From: Gavia stellata
Taxonomy: Eukaryota > Chordata > Aves > Gaviiformes > Gaviidae
Assembly (NCBI RefSeq): GCF_030936135.1
Contig: NC_082595.1
Coordinates: 109,756,334 to 109,820,333, forward strand
DNA: 64,000 nucleotides
Direction: 5' to 3'
Below the pieces are notes generated by a model. That model was not told the DNA's origin. It worked only from the letters and a program-made list of their open reading frames with translations, and made no database searches. The translations under genes and the position numbers were made by a program. Shown one piece after another: positions 12,596 through 24,800 of this stretch. Position 1 is the stretch's first letter, and each line of letters begins with the position of its first letter.

Positions 12596-15500
12596 AGGGG
12601 TGGAGATATTTATTGCATGCACTTAACCTTTGGAGGGTTTATCTCCAGTCAGGTTCTAGTCTGAACAGTTTCCCCTTTCGCAATCATCTAGGTTACGGTG
12701 CTGTAATCTTGCTCACTTTCCATTTAAGGTTCCGTTTCTGCTTAAAATCTCATCTAAAGAGAGTGGTCGTGTTCCTCCTCAGAGCTGGCTGCCTTTCGGC
12801 AACGAGTACAAGACAGCTGATGCCATTTAGGGCACGGGGGGAAGAGAGGTACGGGAGACAGCTGATAGCACATCCTGGTATCTCTTTATCACTTGTATGT
12901 AAGATCTTGTAAGATCTGCCTTCCCCCTGTTTTGTGCAATTAGCTACTTGCTGTATTGCAAAAAGCTTCTCCTGGGCTGAGCACCCCGTGCCCACCTGGA
13001 GCTGTTGTGGGCAGGGACCAGCTCAGATCTCACTGTGCTGGGGTGTTTCAGTGCCTGCTATGCCCAAGAGTCTTTGGGCACCATGCAATAATGTGAGGCT
13101 CCATCGTTCTCATTTCCACTCTCATCAGCAGGGTTTCAGACCCACCAACCCACCTTTGTCACCTCCTGATCCTGCTGGATTTTGGATAGACCCTCTGCCA
13201 CGTCGAGACAAGCAGAAAGACAAGCCAGCCAAAGCTTCATCAAACAGGACAACAGGCATCCTGCCTGAGGCTGGTTGAGCGATGGGCTGCTTATCAACTC
13301 TTTTATGAGATGAGGGATGACAACTTTATGTAAAAGAAGGTTGAATCTTGGGTCTCGGTCCTGCAGTTTCAGGTAGCATCGTTGGCTGCGATAACAGCCT
13401 CCTGCTGATGGATGTCTGGGGGATGGAGACAACCTCCAAAGTATGGATCTCTCTAGTGGTCATCAGGAGTGTTGCAAACATTTGATTTTCTGGTTCATTC
13501 ACTAGGCTGAAAAAACAGCAAAGCAGAAGAATCTAGCAAGCAACAACATTTCACTTGTTGTTTTCATTTTAATGCCCCCAAAAGGGGCCAGTTTGATCCA
13601 GGAACACGAAAAATCACACTGCTGGCCTGAAAAAAAAGTCAAAACCAATTATCGTCTTTCATTTTTTGCCCTGAGCTGAAGCTATTGTCCAGACTCAGTT
13701 TGTCAAACCACCAAGGGTTGACATGAAACTGTGTTTTCTGACAATCAGCTACAAATCCGGGAAATTTCACACAGCTTTTGTCATTGGAGCGAGCAGAAAC
13801 TGACTCTGACACCGAGGGGGGTGACAAGGACAGGGACACTGCAGCTTGTCTCTTCATCATTCATTCATCCCAACCTAAAGCAGGTAACTGAGATGGACTT
13901 TCCTTACCTTTCCCTTCCTTGGCTCAGGAAGCTAAGGAAATGAGTTGAGCATAAACACAGAATTTTTTAACTGAAGTTTGGGGAGATGGTGTCCACCCAA
14001 GGTGCCTCCACTCTTGTGCTTTTCTGTGAAGATGCCTTGCTGGGTAGCCAGGTAAGATCGGAAGGGGTATTTTGGGTTCACTAGTAGTTCTAGAAAATAA
14101 TTTACAACAAATATTTTGGGTGAAAGTGGAACTCAAGTCCTTTTTCCAGCAAAGTAGAGAGGTGGAAAAAAAATACATATCACTCCTGAGATTTTAAATC
14201 TCAGAAGCAAACTATGGGTTGCTGCAATGAATTGGATTAGCAGTTTTATCAAAGGAAAGTCATCACAAATGAGCCACTTCAAATCTTTGGAAAAGGTTTT
14301 GATTTTCTTTGGAAATGATTTCTAGTTCTTCAGGGCTTGGGAACCTTTTTGGAGTTGGAGGGATGAATAATTCGCTAACTCAATATACACACTTGCAAAA
14401 TTAGTTCTGGAGTCACCGAATTGATTTCTTTTTGCCTATGAAAAAAGAGATGGGCTGAAAGTTCCCACCATGTTTTCAGTAGGACTTCAGGCACAATTGT
14501 CTTTTGTCTTTGATGTTGACTCACTTGGGAGAAACCCGTGGAGAAAATATCACTGATAGTCTGAGGCAACACACAATGCAAAAAACATCACAATGTTCCA
14601 TGATGGTGAAACTTATGAAATCTGATTTCTTCTTGATGCTTTGGTGTTTAACACCCTGGTGGTGCTCACCCTTCAGCTTTTCCTGTAGTGGACTTAGTCT
14701 CACTCCTCTGCTCAGCCACCTCTTTGCATCTTTGAAACATCTTCTCCTTTACCAAACTCATCTAGAATTCACCACAAAGTTTACCAGTAATTTGGTGGGA
14801 GGGTTGATGGATGGACCAACAATACCATTGGTTCAGAAATTCAAAGGAAAACAAAATACCAACCTCTGAAAATATTGAGAAAGAAACATAATGGCTCACA
14901 GGGATGGTATTTGAATGAGAAGGGTCAAGGTTAAGAACTGTTCCGAATAGTGGTGAAATATTTACAGCCCCTTGCCTTGTTCTTGAAGCACTTCACATGC
15001 CACCATCTTCCCCCTGTATCCCTACATCACTACTCTACCCCATCTACATGCAGGATATATGGTCCAAAAACCAGCTTCCCTCTTGCTTACACTTGTTTTA
15101 CCCTGAAAATGCCCCAGCACTTTCTGCCACATTATTCCAGATGCCCAGGAGCTCAATTTCTCCCCGTGCCATGTCCCAGTAATTGTCAGTTAATCTGCAT
15201 CACACTCCAGGCTGGGTCTGAAGGCCGGCGTGGGCAACCCTTTCCGTGGGAAAGGCAATTCCTCACTCCCAGCATACACGTTATTTCGGCAGGGTGAGGT
15301 GTGGATACTCAGCATCACCCAGAAGCAGAACAGAGCCAACCACATGGGTGCAGGGCGCTTGTCCTTGCAGTGAGCTATTTCCCCTGTGTCGCTCAGAAAC
15401 CTTGTGCCATCCCATCTGGGACAAGACATCTCTTAAACAAGCTGACCCAGACTAAACAACAGAGCAATACTGAAAAAGGTCAGTCCCGGGTCCCTCAGCG

Positions 15501-16784
15501 ACCCATGGAGATGAGCAGCCAGGTGACCACAACCCTCTGCAGGTCTTCCGTGCTTGCACGGGTTCCCCTGGGGTGACCAGGGGACGGCATTAGCTGGAGA
15601 CCTGCTGCCCTCTGTAGGTGCCTCTGCCAGGTTTCCAGGTTGACTGGCTCCCAGGTGGCCCTCCAACGATGTCAGAAGACTTTCCTGGTACAACTCCCTG
15701 TGCAGGGAGTGGTGGCTACACCTGGCTAAGACAGGATGGTGATGCTTGAGAGCCCCACATCTTCCTCGTCCCACCCCAGCCTGGGCAGGCTGAGCCCCAG
15801 GGACTTCGCTTTGGGGGAAAGGCATTTATTTGGTGACCAACTGAGAAGCAACCATTGATGCTCCTCCAAGATGCTCCCAGCATGTGGTCCCACAGAATGG
15901 CCGCACTCCCCTGCCAGAAGGTCCAGCTCCTCCATGCTTTGTTGGCAGGATGCCTACAAGGAGAACTTCCCCAAAGCCAGGAGCCAGGGCAAGAAGCAGA
16001 TGGTTCAAATCCAAGCTGCACTGAACTGCTGCATTATGGAAGAGGAATGGCCATTTCTGCCCATTTCTGGTGATACAGAGGCAGCTCAGAAGGTCCAGAT
16101 GAGATTTAGCTGGCTGTAGGGAACATCTACCTCATAGCATTTGTGGTGCTCGGATTGGCATGGGAGATTTGGGTTCCCAAGTAGGTCTGGAGGGAATTAT
16201 CACTACAGCAAGCAATTGCCAGCTTGGGCTTTGCAAAACCACATCTCAGCAAGGACCCTGGCTTGGATCCAAGTGTTCTCAAGGATTCAGGAGTCCGCTG
16301 GAAAAGCTGCAGTGCCCGGGAATGCTGTGGGACGTAGCTCCGGGAACTGGCAGCTTCTGCATCTCTGCATGCAACAGAAAGGCCTCACTTCATCTGAGGA
16401 AAAGAAAAAAATCTGAGCCATAGGTATGGACAGTGTTAGTGTTGCATAGGTTTATTTTGACTCATCACACCTAATCCCAGGTGCCCACTGAAGGTAGCTG
16501 GGGTTAAAGCTTCGTTACTGGGAACGTCACTGCTCTTCAGCAGCTCCCCACCACAGGTCTTTTGGGCGAAGACCACTTAAATGAGATAAAATCAGGCCAA
16601 AAAACATTCAAAACCCATGAGGAGACTTCAGAGGGACCTGGCTTCAGCCTTTCACTGGTGTCTTATGGCAGCTCATTTGAAATCCATTACACAACTAAAT
16701 TAAAAATAAACATTTACAGAAGAGAGAGCGGGTGACAGTGTGTGGTCTGTTACTGTGATGAGATAGATGTCCAGCCTTGGTGGT
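12596..16784. other. Intergenic DNA, nothing supported
   Basis: Ordinary mixed-composition sequence. A 10-bp direct repeat (GTAAGATCTT then GTAAGATCT) lies at about 12899-12917. No coding exon or recognisable mobile element was seen. Confidence 0.55.
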
Positions 16785-17072
16785 GACACCTCTGCTAGTA
16801 AACTAACCCATGCCAGACCTGGTCTCTGGCCCTGAGGCCAACTGACCCTGTCTGGCCACGTCCATGCAATTAAATGCTCTTGGCTATCAAATCTGGGTGG
16901 CTGAATCCAACTTGTCTGTTGGGAAGGGACCCCGGTCTTGCTCATTCCTGAGCCCTGTCCTGGGATTGCTCGTCCCGTGTCAAAACCAGAGCAGGGACTG
17001 TGTTTCACCAGGCTCTTGTGCTCGTGTCCGTTCCCTGACGCCATTTGGTTCATCGGCACGGACCCAGTTTTT
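16785..17072 (-). repeat. Unclassified dispersed repeat, copy A
   Basis: Ordered block similarity to 44405-44700 and, in reverse complement, to 31015-31290 and 43960-44205. The reverse complement contains GGTCCCTTCCCAACAGACAA and CATGGGTTAGTTTACTAGCA, which correspond to blocks of the other copies. It lies just upstream of the candidate FAM167A promoter region. Confidence 0.6.
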
Positions 17073-18199
17073 GTTTTGATGAGATGTTGCAGGAAACGTT
17101 GAACCAGCCATTTGCTGCTAAGAGCTTAAATGCAGCTGTAGGTCTGTGTCAGATGGTTTTACCATGAAGGCAACAGCTCTTCCATCTCCCTGGTCCCTCT
17201 CCATCATTCAGCAGGCCCGGGAAGGGCGGGTGCAAGCCGTGGGGTGACCGCCTGCAGCACAGCCAGAGCTGATCACCAGACTGAGTTTGCATACGCGCAT
17301 CTGAAATCTGACAAAAAAGGGTGCTGGCAAAGCAAAAAAAAATTTCAAAAATTGCATTTGCATCAGAAATGTGAAAATGCTGTTCTTCACCCTTTGGAGT
17401 CTGCATTGCTGCGTCTTGCAGGGCGCCCGCTCCCCCTGTGCTCGGTGCTGTACAGCCACAGCCTCTAAATTACTGGGGGGGGTCTGGGGCACCCCTGGTC
17501 TAGCTGGCATTTGAAGGGAGGTGGGAAATCCCAGCCCTGTTGATGCCATTTGTAAGGCCCTTGTTGGGATGCTGGACTTGGGAAAGAGCTGTAAATCTCT
17601 CCCTGATGCCCATGGGGGAGAGGAGGGACAGTTTAGGCAGAAGGGAAAGGTAAAAAAAAAAGAGGCTGTGAGAGGGTTTCTCTCACAAAAGCTGAATGTG
17701 GGAAGGGGCCTGGATGGTTAGGTGTTGATGACCAACACTTAACCCTTCGCACCACCAGGTTCGCAGACATGGCCAGTGGTCCCGAGACACAGATGTGCAA
17801 CAGCTGCACGTGGGGACAGATGTGTGGGATGCTTCTGAGAGCTGTCCCCAGGCTTCAAGGGGTTAACCTTCAGCTCCTGGTGAAGGAACGAAACCCTTTC
17901 TGTCCCCTGCCTTTGCTTCTGGCCCCGAGTCAGCCAGCAGCTGGGGCACATGCCTCTATCAGTCCCTCCTTGGAAGCAGTTAAAATGATTTCCAGCCCCA
18001 CTGGGGGAGACGTGGGAGCAACAGGCGCGTTCCCAGTACAAGACAGGCAAAGGCTGGTTTCTGAGCTGGTGTCTGTCCAGGGATGGATGGTGCCAGCAAG
18101 CGAGTACTAGCTACAGTGCCCTGAGATACCCACCCCAGGGCTTCCCAGAGATGCTGATGCAGCCTTGCAAAATTCCCCTCCACACACATGCTGGCCCCT
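17073..18199. other. Intergenic DNA upstream of the candidate FAM167A promoter
   Basis: No coding block or repeat recognised. It is GC-moderate, with short homopolymer runs. Confidence 0.5.
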
Positions 18200-18865
18200 G
18201 GGCAAGCCGTGGCATCTGGAAAACATTATCCCAAAGCTCTCCTGAGTGCCAGAGGACCCCAGGCTCCTTGGAGAAGGGCTCATAGCTCTCCGTGGCGTGC
18301 AACAGGAACCGCCGCAGGGACACCAGCCCTGGTTCATGTCAGGAAGAGCCACAGGCTCCTTTGGGAGTACACCAGTTCTCCGGGCATCTCCTGCAAGCCT
18401 TTTGGGTCCCTGCCCTCAATAGCATCCCTTCGTCCCTGTTACCCACGCCGAGGGCATCGCTACGCCTCCTCCCTCGTTTGGGTGCCGGAGTCGGAGGATG
18501 TTTAGGACCCAGGCTGTGCAGCTCCTCCCTTTCAGGTCTCTTCAGGGTTATTGCTTGGTGGGAGGTAGGTTCAGGGCTTGGTGGTATGAATGAAAGAGAG
18601 AGAGGAAATCTGGACTGAAAAGCTCAAACTGGAATAGCTCGCCTGTCTCCAGGCAACAGGCCTGACGCAACCGCTGGAAAAAAAAAAAAAAGTCCCTTAA
18701 ATAAAAAAAAACACACACCGAGATTTCTGAAGCGAGACAGAGAGGAGGATGAGACAGTCTCCTGAAGGCACTGGTGACACTGCTCTGCAAACACCAAGTT
18801 GGAGACCCGAGGCGAAAGGAGGGAGCCAAGATGTCCGTGGAATCATCCCTCTGACTCGGTCCCCG
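18200..18865 (+). promoter_or_regulatory. Candidate FAM167A promoter and non-coding first exon
   Basis: This stretch is richer in CpG than its surroundings, with clusters at about 18430-18500 and 18790-18900. By hand I estimate an observed/expected CpG ratio near 0.5 over 18241-18960, which is weak for an island. It ends at a strong donor, CCCG followed by GTAAGT at 18866. A non-coding first exon of perhaps 100-150 nt ending there would splice to the acceptor at 27407 across an intron of 8542 bp. The distance agrees with the large 5' intron of mammalian FAM167A. A 14-A run (18678-18691) and an AT-rich TTAAATAAAA lie upstream of the presumed exon. No start site can be fixed without RNA data. 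Confidence 0.3.
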
Positions 18866-21800
18866 GTAAGTTTGTTGCTCGCGTTGACTCTGCCGTGCTG
18901 GGGCTGGGGGGGAGCAGAGCCACCCTGGGGACACCCCGCTGCACCCAGGACGGGAGCTGTCTCAGAGATGCCCGGTGCTTGAGGGAACCCCCCGCTTTTC
19001 TAGCCCCGCAGAAAGGGGTAGCAGCAAGGACCAAGTCCCTGGGGATCATCAGGATGGGTGCAATGGGAATCCCCTGCACCGTGAAGTTCAGCACTGGGGT
19101 CTGGTGTGCCAGCTATGATGTGGTGGGGTTAAGGGCTTGCATTGTCCCTCCCCAACCACAATCTCCTGCCTTGCCGAAATCCCCTGGAGATGGCTGGTAC
19201 AGTGGCTCTCCGTTGATTGGGACGGGCTTGAAATCAGGGCAGGGTTTGAGTCCTCCTTTATGATGAGGCTTGTGGATTTTCCTCTCAGCTGGGAGTGGTG
19301 TGGGGGTCCTCACCACCTTCAGGGGGATTTTTCTGCGCTGGATGAGGTGTAAGAAGGAAGAGTCTGGCCAGGTTTCGGGACAATCACCTGTTGCTCCCTC
19401 TGCCCCCTCCCCGAGATTTGCAAAAGCCCTGGAAAGGTTTGTCGGCTTGTGCAGTGCAGACATAATGGGATAAAGCGTGGTGGCCTCGCAGGGCGTAGCT
19501 ACCTTTGATTTTTGAAGCAGGCACCGTGCGCTGAGCAGAGCAGGTTTCCACCTGCTCAGGTCTGGCCCTTGCAGCTCACATTAACACTGGGGGGGGGGGG
19601 GGGATCACCCAGAACTTCTTCAGAGCCCTTTCTAACAGCTTGGGGCTAATTGCTAAAATAATACCGTCAGCCCACACCCCTCCCAGCACAAGCACTTGTG
19701 CAACCCCAGCCAGCGCACCCTGGTGCGATGCACGCCCCTGCACCCACACCACCCAAATCATACAGCTTGCACCCTCTCCAGTCTATGCAGACTGACACCT
19801 CTCCCACAACGGGGACCCGCGCAGGGCTAAGGAGACCCCTCCCTATTTTCCTGTGATGCTCCCTGTATTATTCGGTACTGCTCTGTCCTTTGGAGCTTTT
19901 CTACATCAGGGACCTCAGTGGAGGGGGGGTAAAATGGATGAAAACCTGATTCCAGTAAGGAGCTGTGTCCAGCTGATTCCCTTGGCTTTGTCTGCTCATC
20001 TCCAGTATCCTATGGACACCCCACTTTTCAGTGGGAACAAGCCCGTTTTGGCTACTGTGGGTTTTCTCTCTGCCAGCCATTATTTCAGCATGCTGGGGCT
20101 GTCACTGTTATTTGCATCTCAGGTGCCCATTATAGTGCTACCTCTTCATGGGGAGATCTGTAAGACACAAAAAAACAAAGCAGAACGGGAGGGATCCGGC
20201 TTCTCCCAGGCTCTGGGCTTGGAATAGCTCCGCAGCCATTAGGTGTTTGCAAAATGTAGCAGAGACACTGCAGAAAAAAAAATAATAAGCAGCCTCAAAG
20301 TAATGTAGCCTTTCTGGGGGAAGGGAGTGGGGGTCTGTTTGCAACCAGATCACCTTAAATAATATGAAATAATAAAGTGCAGCTCAGCGTTGGGCTGAGC
20401 AGGTCTGTGTACAGAGGTTGTGTGATCATTGCTCGGGCAGCAGCCAAGGCGGGCAATTGGATGGGACAGGGAGCATGTAAAGGGGATTAGGGGATCGCTG
20501 GGGGGGTGACCCCGCTCTCCCGATCACTTTAACTTGGAGCCTCGGGGTCTCGAGTGGGAGCTGGCCCTGGCGCTTGTCTCTGCCGAGGGTGAGCTCAGTT
20601 CTGGGCAGAATGAAGTCCAGCAAAGCCAGAAAGAGGGGATTTTTTTTCTGAAAACATACCCTTCTGCCTTCCCTGCTGCATTTAGGGAAAAATAACTCCC
20701 TGTGCTAGTCTCCTGGGAAGAGAGCGTTTCTCAGCCTGATCTGGCTCGTTCCCAAGGAGTCCCAGCCCTTCGCAGTAGCCTGGTTGCATGGGCACAGAGG
20801 TCCCTGCCTGCTCCGTCTGCTCTTTCCTTGCTGAAATGCCGCTGTGCTTGGGGTGGCAGCAGGGAAAATAAGGGAAGGAAGTGGCTCTGCCAAACCACGG
20901 GTCCTTCAGGGGCATCTCTGGGGACAGGTTAGGCGTGTCATCTCCGGGATTAGGTCCCAAAACCTGCTAGGACCCTGGGGCAGTGCGTGGAGAAGCAACC
21001 CCTACCCATGATCCATGGCTCCCTTCGCCTCAACAGACCTTACCAGAAGATGACTAGGGTGGAGAGGGTGTCTTCACCGAGAGGGTGTAAACTTGCCTTT
21101 GCTGCTGCTGCTTAATCCCTTTCCCTCTAAGAGTAATTATACCTGGTTTTGGCTGATGGGCTCAGAGCATTCATCCCCTCCAGCTTCCCAGTTTGCAAAT
21201 GCTTCCCATTCACTGGAAGACTGGTTTGCAGGAATGCCAAATATTTGGCAATGCCCATCTTCATGCAGGATTTCCACCTGACCGCTGGAAATCTGCTGAT
21301 CAGTGGGAGCTGAGCTGGTCTGAAAATGGAGCTGCCAGGGTCCATCTAAAGCAGGCAGCAATCTCAGTCCTGTTTCCTCGAAAGGAGCCTGCTTGATTTT
21401 GTGCAAGGGAGGCAGGAGGCACAAGATGCAGCTAGGCAGGAAGGGACAGATATATTTGTTGAAGCAGGTTCTGACTCTACTAGTGATGCTGGAGATCAGC
21501 CTGGGAGAAACACCTTAGGGCAGGGAGTGCAGACTGGTCCCCTGTTACCTCTGCACTTCTGCTCTCCTCCTCTTGTCAGGCTGGTGGGTTGGCTGTAGTC
21601 CACCACAGCTCTCCCCTCCTCCCTTCATTGCGCTGTTTGGGGGTCTGTCCGGGGGTCATTTGGGCAGAAGGATGTGCCAGGGTGAACCCTCACCCTGCTC
21701 CAGGTCATATCTGAATGGAAAGCCCTACTTCTTCTCTCTTTCCCCCGTGTATCTGTGAATGCCATGACCATGTCCGAAGGGCTGAAGCAGCCGGAGGGAC

Positions 21801-24800
21801 TGCTTCCCCGCTGCTGCCCTTAGCATCCGAATTGTCTGGGAGATCTTCTAGGGGTTTGTTCGTGGCAGTAAATGGGTAGGAACATCCAGGTGTCCTCAGG
21901 ATCCCGTTAAGCCAGGTGCTGTACCCGTATGTCAGTCCACTGCGTGGGGCAGCTCTGACCACCTCTCCAAACGCCTGCAAGGGCACTGCATTCTGGATCA
22001 ACCTGGAGACAGAAACTTGGCTCCTCCCTGGGCTTTTGTCATGTATTAGGCTAGAAGTCGGGTCTCTGTGTGTGTGAAGGGACAGGGTTAATGTGGGCAG
22101 CGCTGCAAGGAGGTCTGAAGGGTCACCAGACCTTAACTTACGCTCCTGCTTATGATGCCCAGCTTGGTCACTGCAGTGTCTTTGTCTTGCCCCTGGAAGA
22201 AAGCCCAAGCTCGCAGCCCACACTAGGTCCAGTGGATGCTAACTGAGGGCTGGGGGCTCTGCCATGACCCCTCCAGCCTTGCACCGACAGACCCCCTTCC
22301 ATCCTGCCCCAACCATTCTGAGCAGGCAGAGAGCATCAGATGCTGACAGCACCAATTTCAGCAGGGGCCTCTGCCCTGGAGGGAGTCCTGGCTTCAGGAT
22401 GGGGCAGATCTTCAGGATGCTGGAGTCTTATTTTTCTGGGGGGGCAGAAGGCTGAAGGTCACTTTGGGACAGGTGAGAAAGGCATTTGGGAACCAGATCA
22501 GTTTTCTGCAGGAGCAGATTTCAGGTGCTACAGAAAGGGATTGGGTGGCCAAATGCTGGATAATTTATATAACCCAGGGAGATCGGCTCCCCTCTGAGGC
22601 TCCGGGACGGCCAGGGGAGCGATTTGCTCTCTATCCCTGTAGGAGTCTTGTGCAGAGCAGCGTGCTGCAGCCGTGCTGCTTGTGGGTGCTGTGGCAGAGG
22701 ACCCCAGGGTGAGGAAGAGCCCAATCTCGCCAAAGCCCACACAGCACAGCAGCCCCTCTCCTGAGTGAGGTCAGTTTGGCATGGGGAAAGGAGTTATTCA
22801 TGTGCAGCCTCCCTGAAAAGGAACCACCAGCTCCAGGGAGCTGCAGTGTTGACCCAGATGGGTCTCTCATCCCTTCATCTGCTGCCCGGGACCTCAGCAT
22901 CCCCACTGCCCGGAGGATGCTCTGGAGCCTCCATCCACCACTCTGCAGCAGCCGGAGTCCTCCCTTACTCCATTGCTATGGCAACCCCCTTGCACAGGCA
23001 TCTCCTCCTCGCTGCCCCCCTGCCAACCTCTGCAGACCTCTGGGGGGGTGCACCCCACCCCATCCCCATCTTTTTGCTGTGCCAAGAAGGAAAGCACACA
23101 CAGCTCTCCCTGCACGGGGTATGCACACCAGGCACCGTCCCCCCACCTCTTGCTCCACCTCGGTATTTCTTCAGCCTGCTGTTTCAGGCTCAGGGTCCTC
23201 CTTACTCACTAGGACCTACAGAGCTCAATGACGATGTTGGCAGCTGCAATTTACTCTAGGGTTTTCTTTTGTAGGAGATCAAGGGATGTCTGCATGCTCC
23301 ACAGGGTGACACCTATGCAAAACCTTGGAGCAAATGCCTTGGAAACTGTCAGGGGATCTGCATCCCAAACTCCATGGCTCATTGAGGGTGTCCTTGCACT
23401 GATTATAATCAGAGCATGGGGACCCGGGTAAGACAGAGAGACCTGAAGATACCGGAGGTGAATCTCTGTACGTCTCTGAAGATCCTCAGAGCTTTTTTCC
23501 TGAAGGCCAGTTGCATGAACTGCCTACTGAATGAGAGGGAAATTGAGGCATAAATGGGGCTGAAGTGCTTTTGAAGGTTGTTAACAGGCTGAGCCATTAC
23601 CCCTGACCTGTTTAACCCATGCCAGAAGTGCCATGCGGGCACCCCTTCATCCTGCAAAAGGATTTCCCTCGTCCTGGGCTTTATCTCATACTGAGGCTCT
23701 TTTTTCTTCTCAGAGCCTAGACAAGCAGAGTAATATAGACTCTTACAATCACTGCTGCTCCTCTGCAATAAAAAATGGTATTACAGTAAGCTGAAGTCCA
23801 CCAGGAATAGTGAAGGGAGCAGAATAATTTGTTCCCCACACCTCTGCCTTGGTTGATATTTTTTTTTACTCTGCTTTTTCCCTCTCATTTCCATCCTGAG
23901 TGTTTCTCCCTTCTTTTTTTTTCTTACTTCTCCTAAACCTCTTGCTCCCCAACATGTGACTTTCCAAAACACCGTGTGTCCTTATTTACAGCCCTTAATT
24001 TACTAGGCTGTGCCTGTGCTGCCCTGGTCCAGCACACACCAACCAATGCTGCTTTATGAACACCTCACGTTCAAAGCTGACCAGGGCACAGAGAGGTGAT
24101 GAGAAAGGTACATATGTATAAAACTTCTCCGGCACATAAAACTCCCACAGGGTAAAAGGCTGTGCCTAGCATCGTTTTGTCCAATCTCTATTTTGAACAT
24201 GAACAGCACCTGAATTTATTGTTTTCCATCATCAGTCACTATAAAGCAAAGCTTTTCTCACACTCCTGTACACCTCCCTGTGCCTCCTAGTACTTGCCCC
24301 ATCACACCTGGTTTGTCAGGGGATGTTCACGTGGGTCTCCTGATGCGCTGTTCTAATGCATGGGAAGGGATGCTTGAGGGTGTGTGATGGGGACAGGTCT
24401 TCTGCATTCACTTCAGGGCTGGAGGAATGGCTGCAGTGGGAAGTTGTGGTGGCAGATTGTGCCACTGGACCTGGTTTCTTAGAGCACAGGACACCCCATG
24501 AGCTTCACAAGGTGTGTCTGGCATGGGAGAGGGCAGGATTTGCACTGCTGACCTGCAACCATGCAAAAGCCAAGCCTCAGGGCATGCCAGCTCCATGAGT
24601 CTTGGCGTGATAGGACTTCACACCCAATGCAATTTGACAGTCCTGCTATTCCTCCATCCTGGTTGTGTGCTTCTCCTAATCCCTTTGCGTTACAGCTTGC
24701 AGGGTAGGTCAGTTAGGCTGACTTCTCCGATGGAAACCTAACCCAACAAAGAAACAAAAGGGGTTTTTGTTGTCTCGGTGATGTGATGTGTCCTTGTACC

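Noticed and set aside
15990..16030. GGTTCAAATCC, a match to the tRNA B box
   Set aside because: No A box at the right spacing and no acceptor stem can be paired, so not a tRNA gene.
1..18199. BLK kinase coding exons on the minus strand
   Set aside because: No sequence encoding ALYDY, FLIRES or HRDLRAAN-type motifs was seen.
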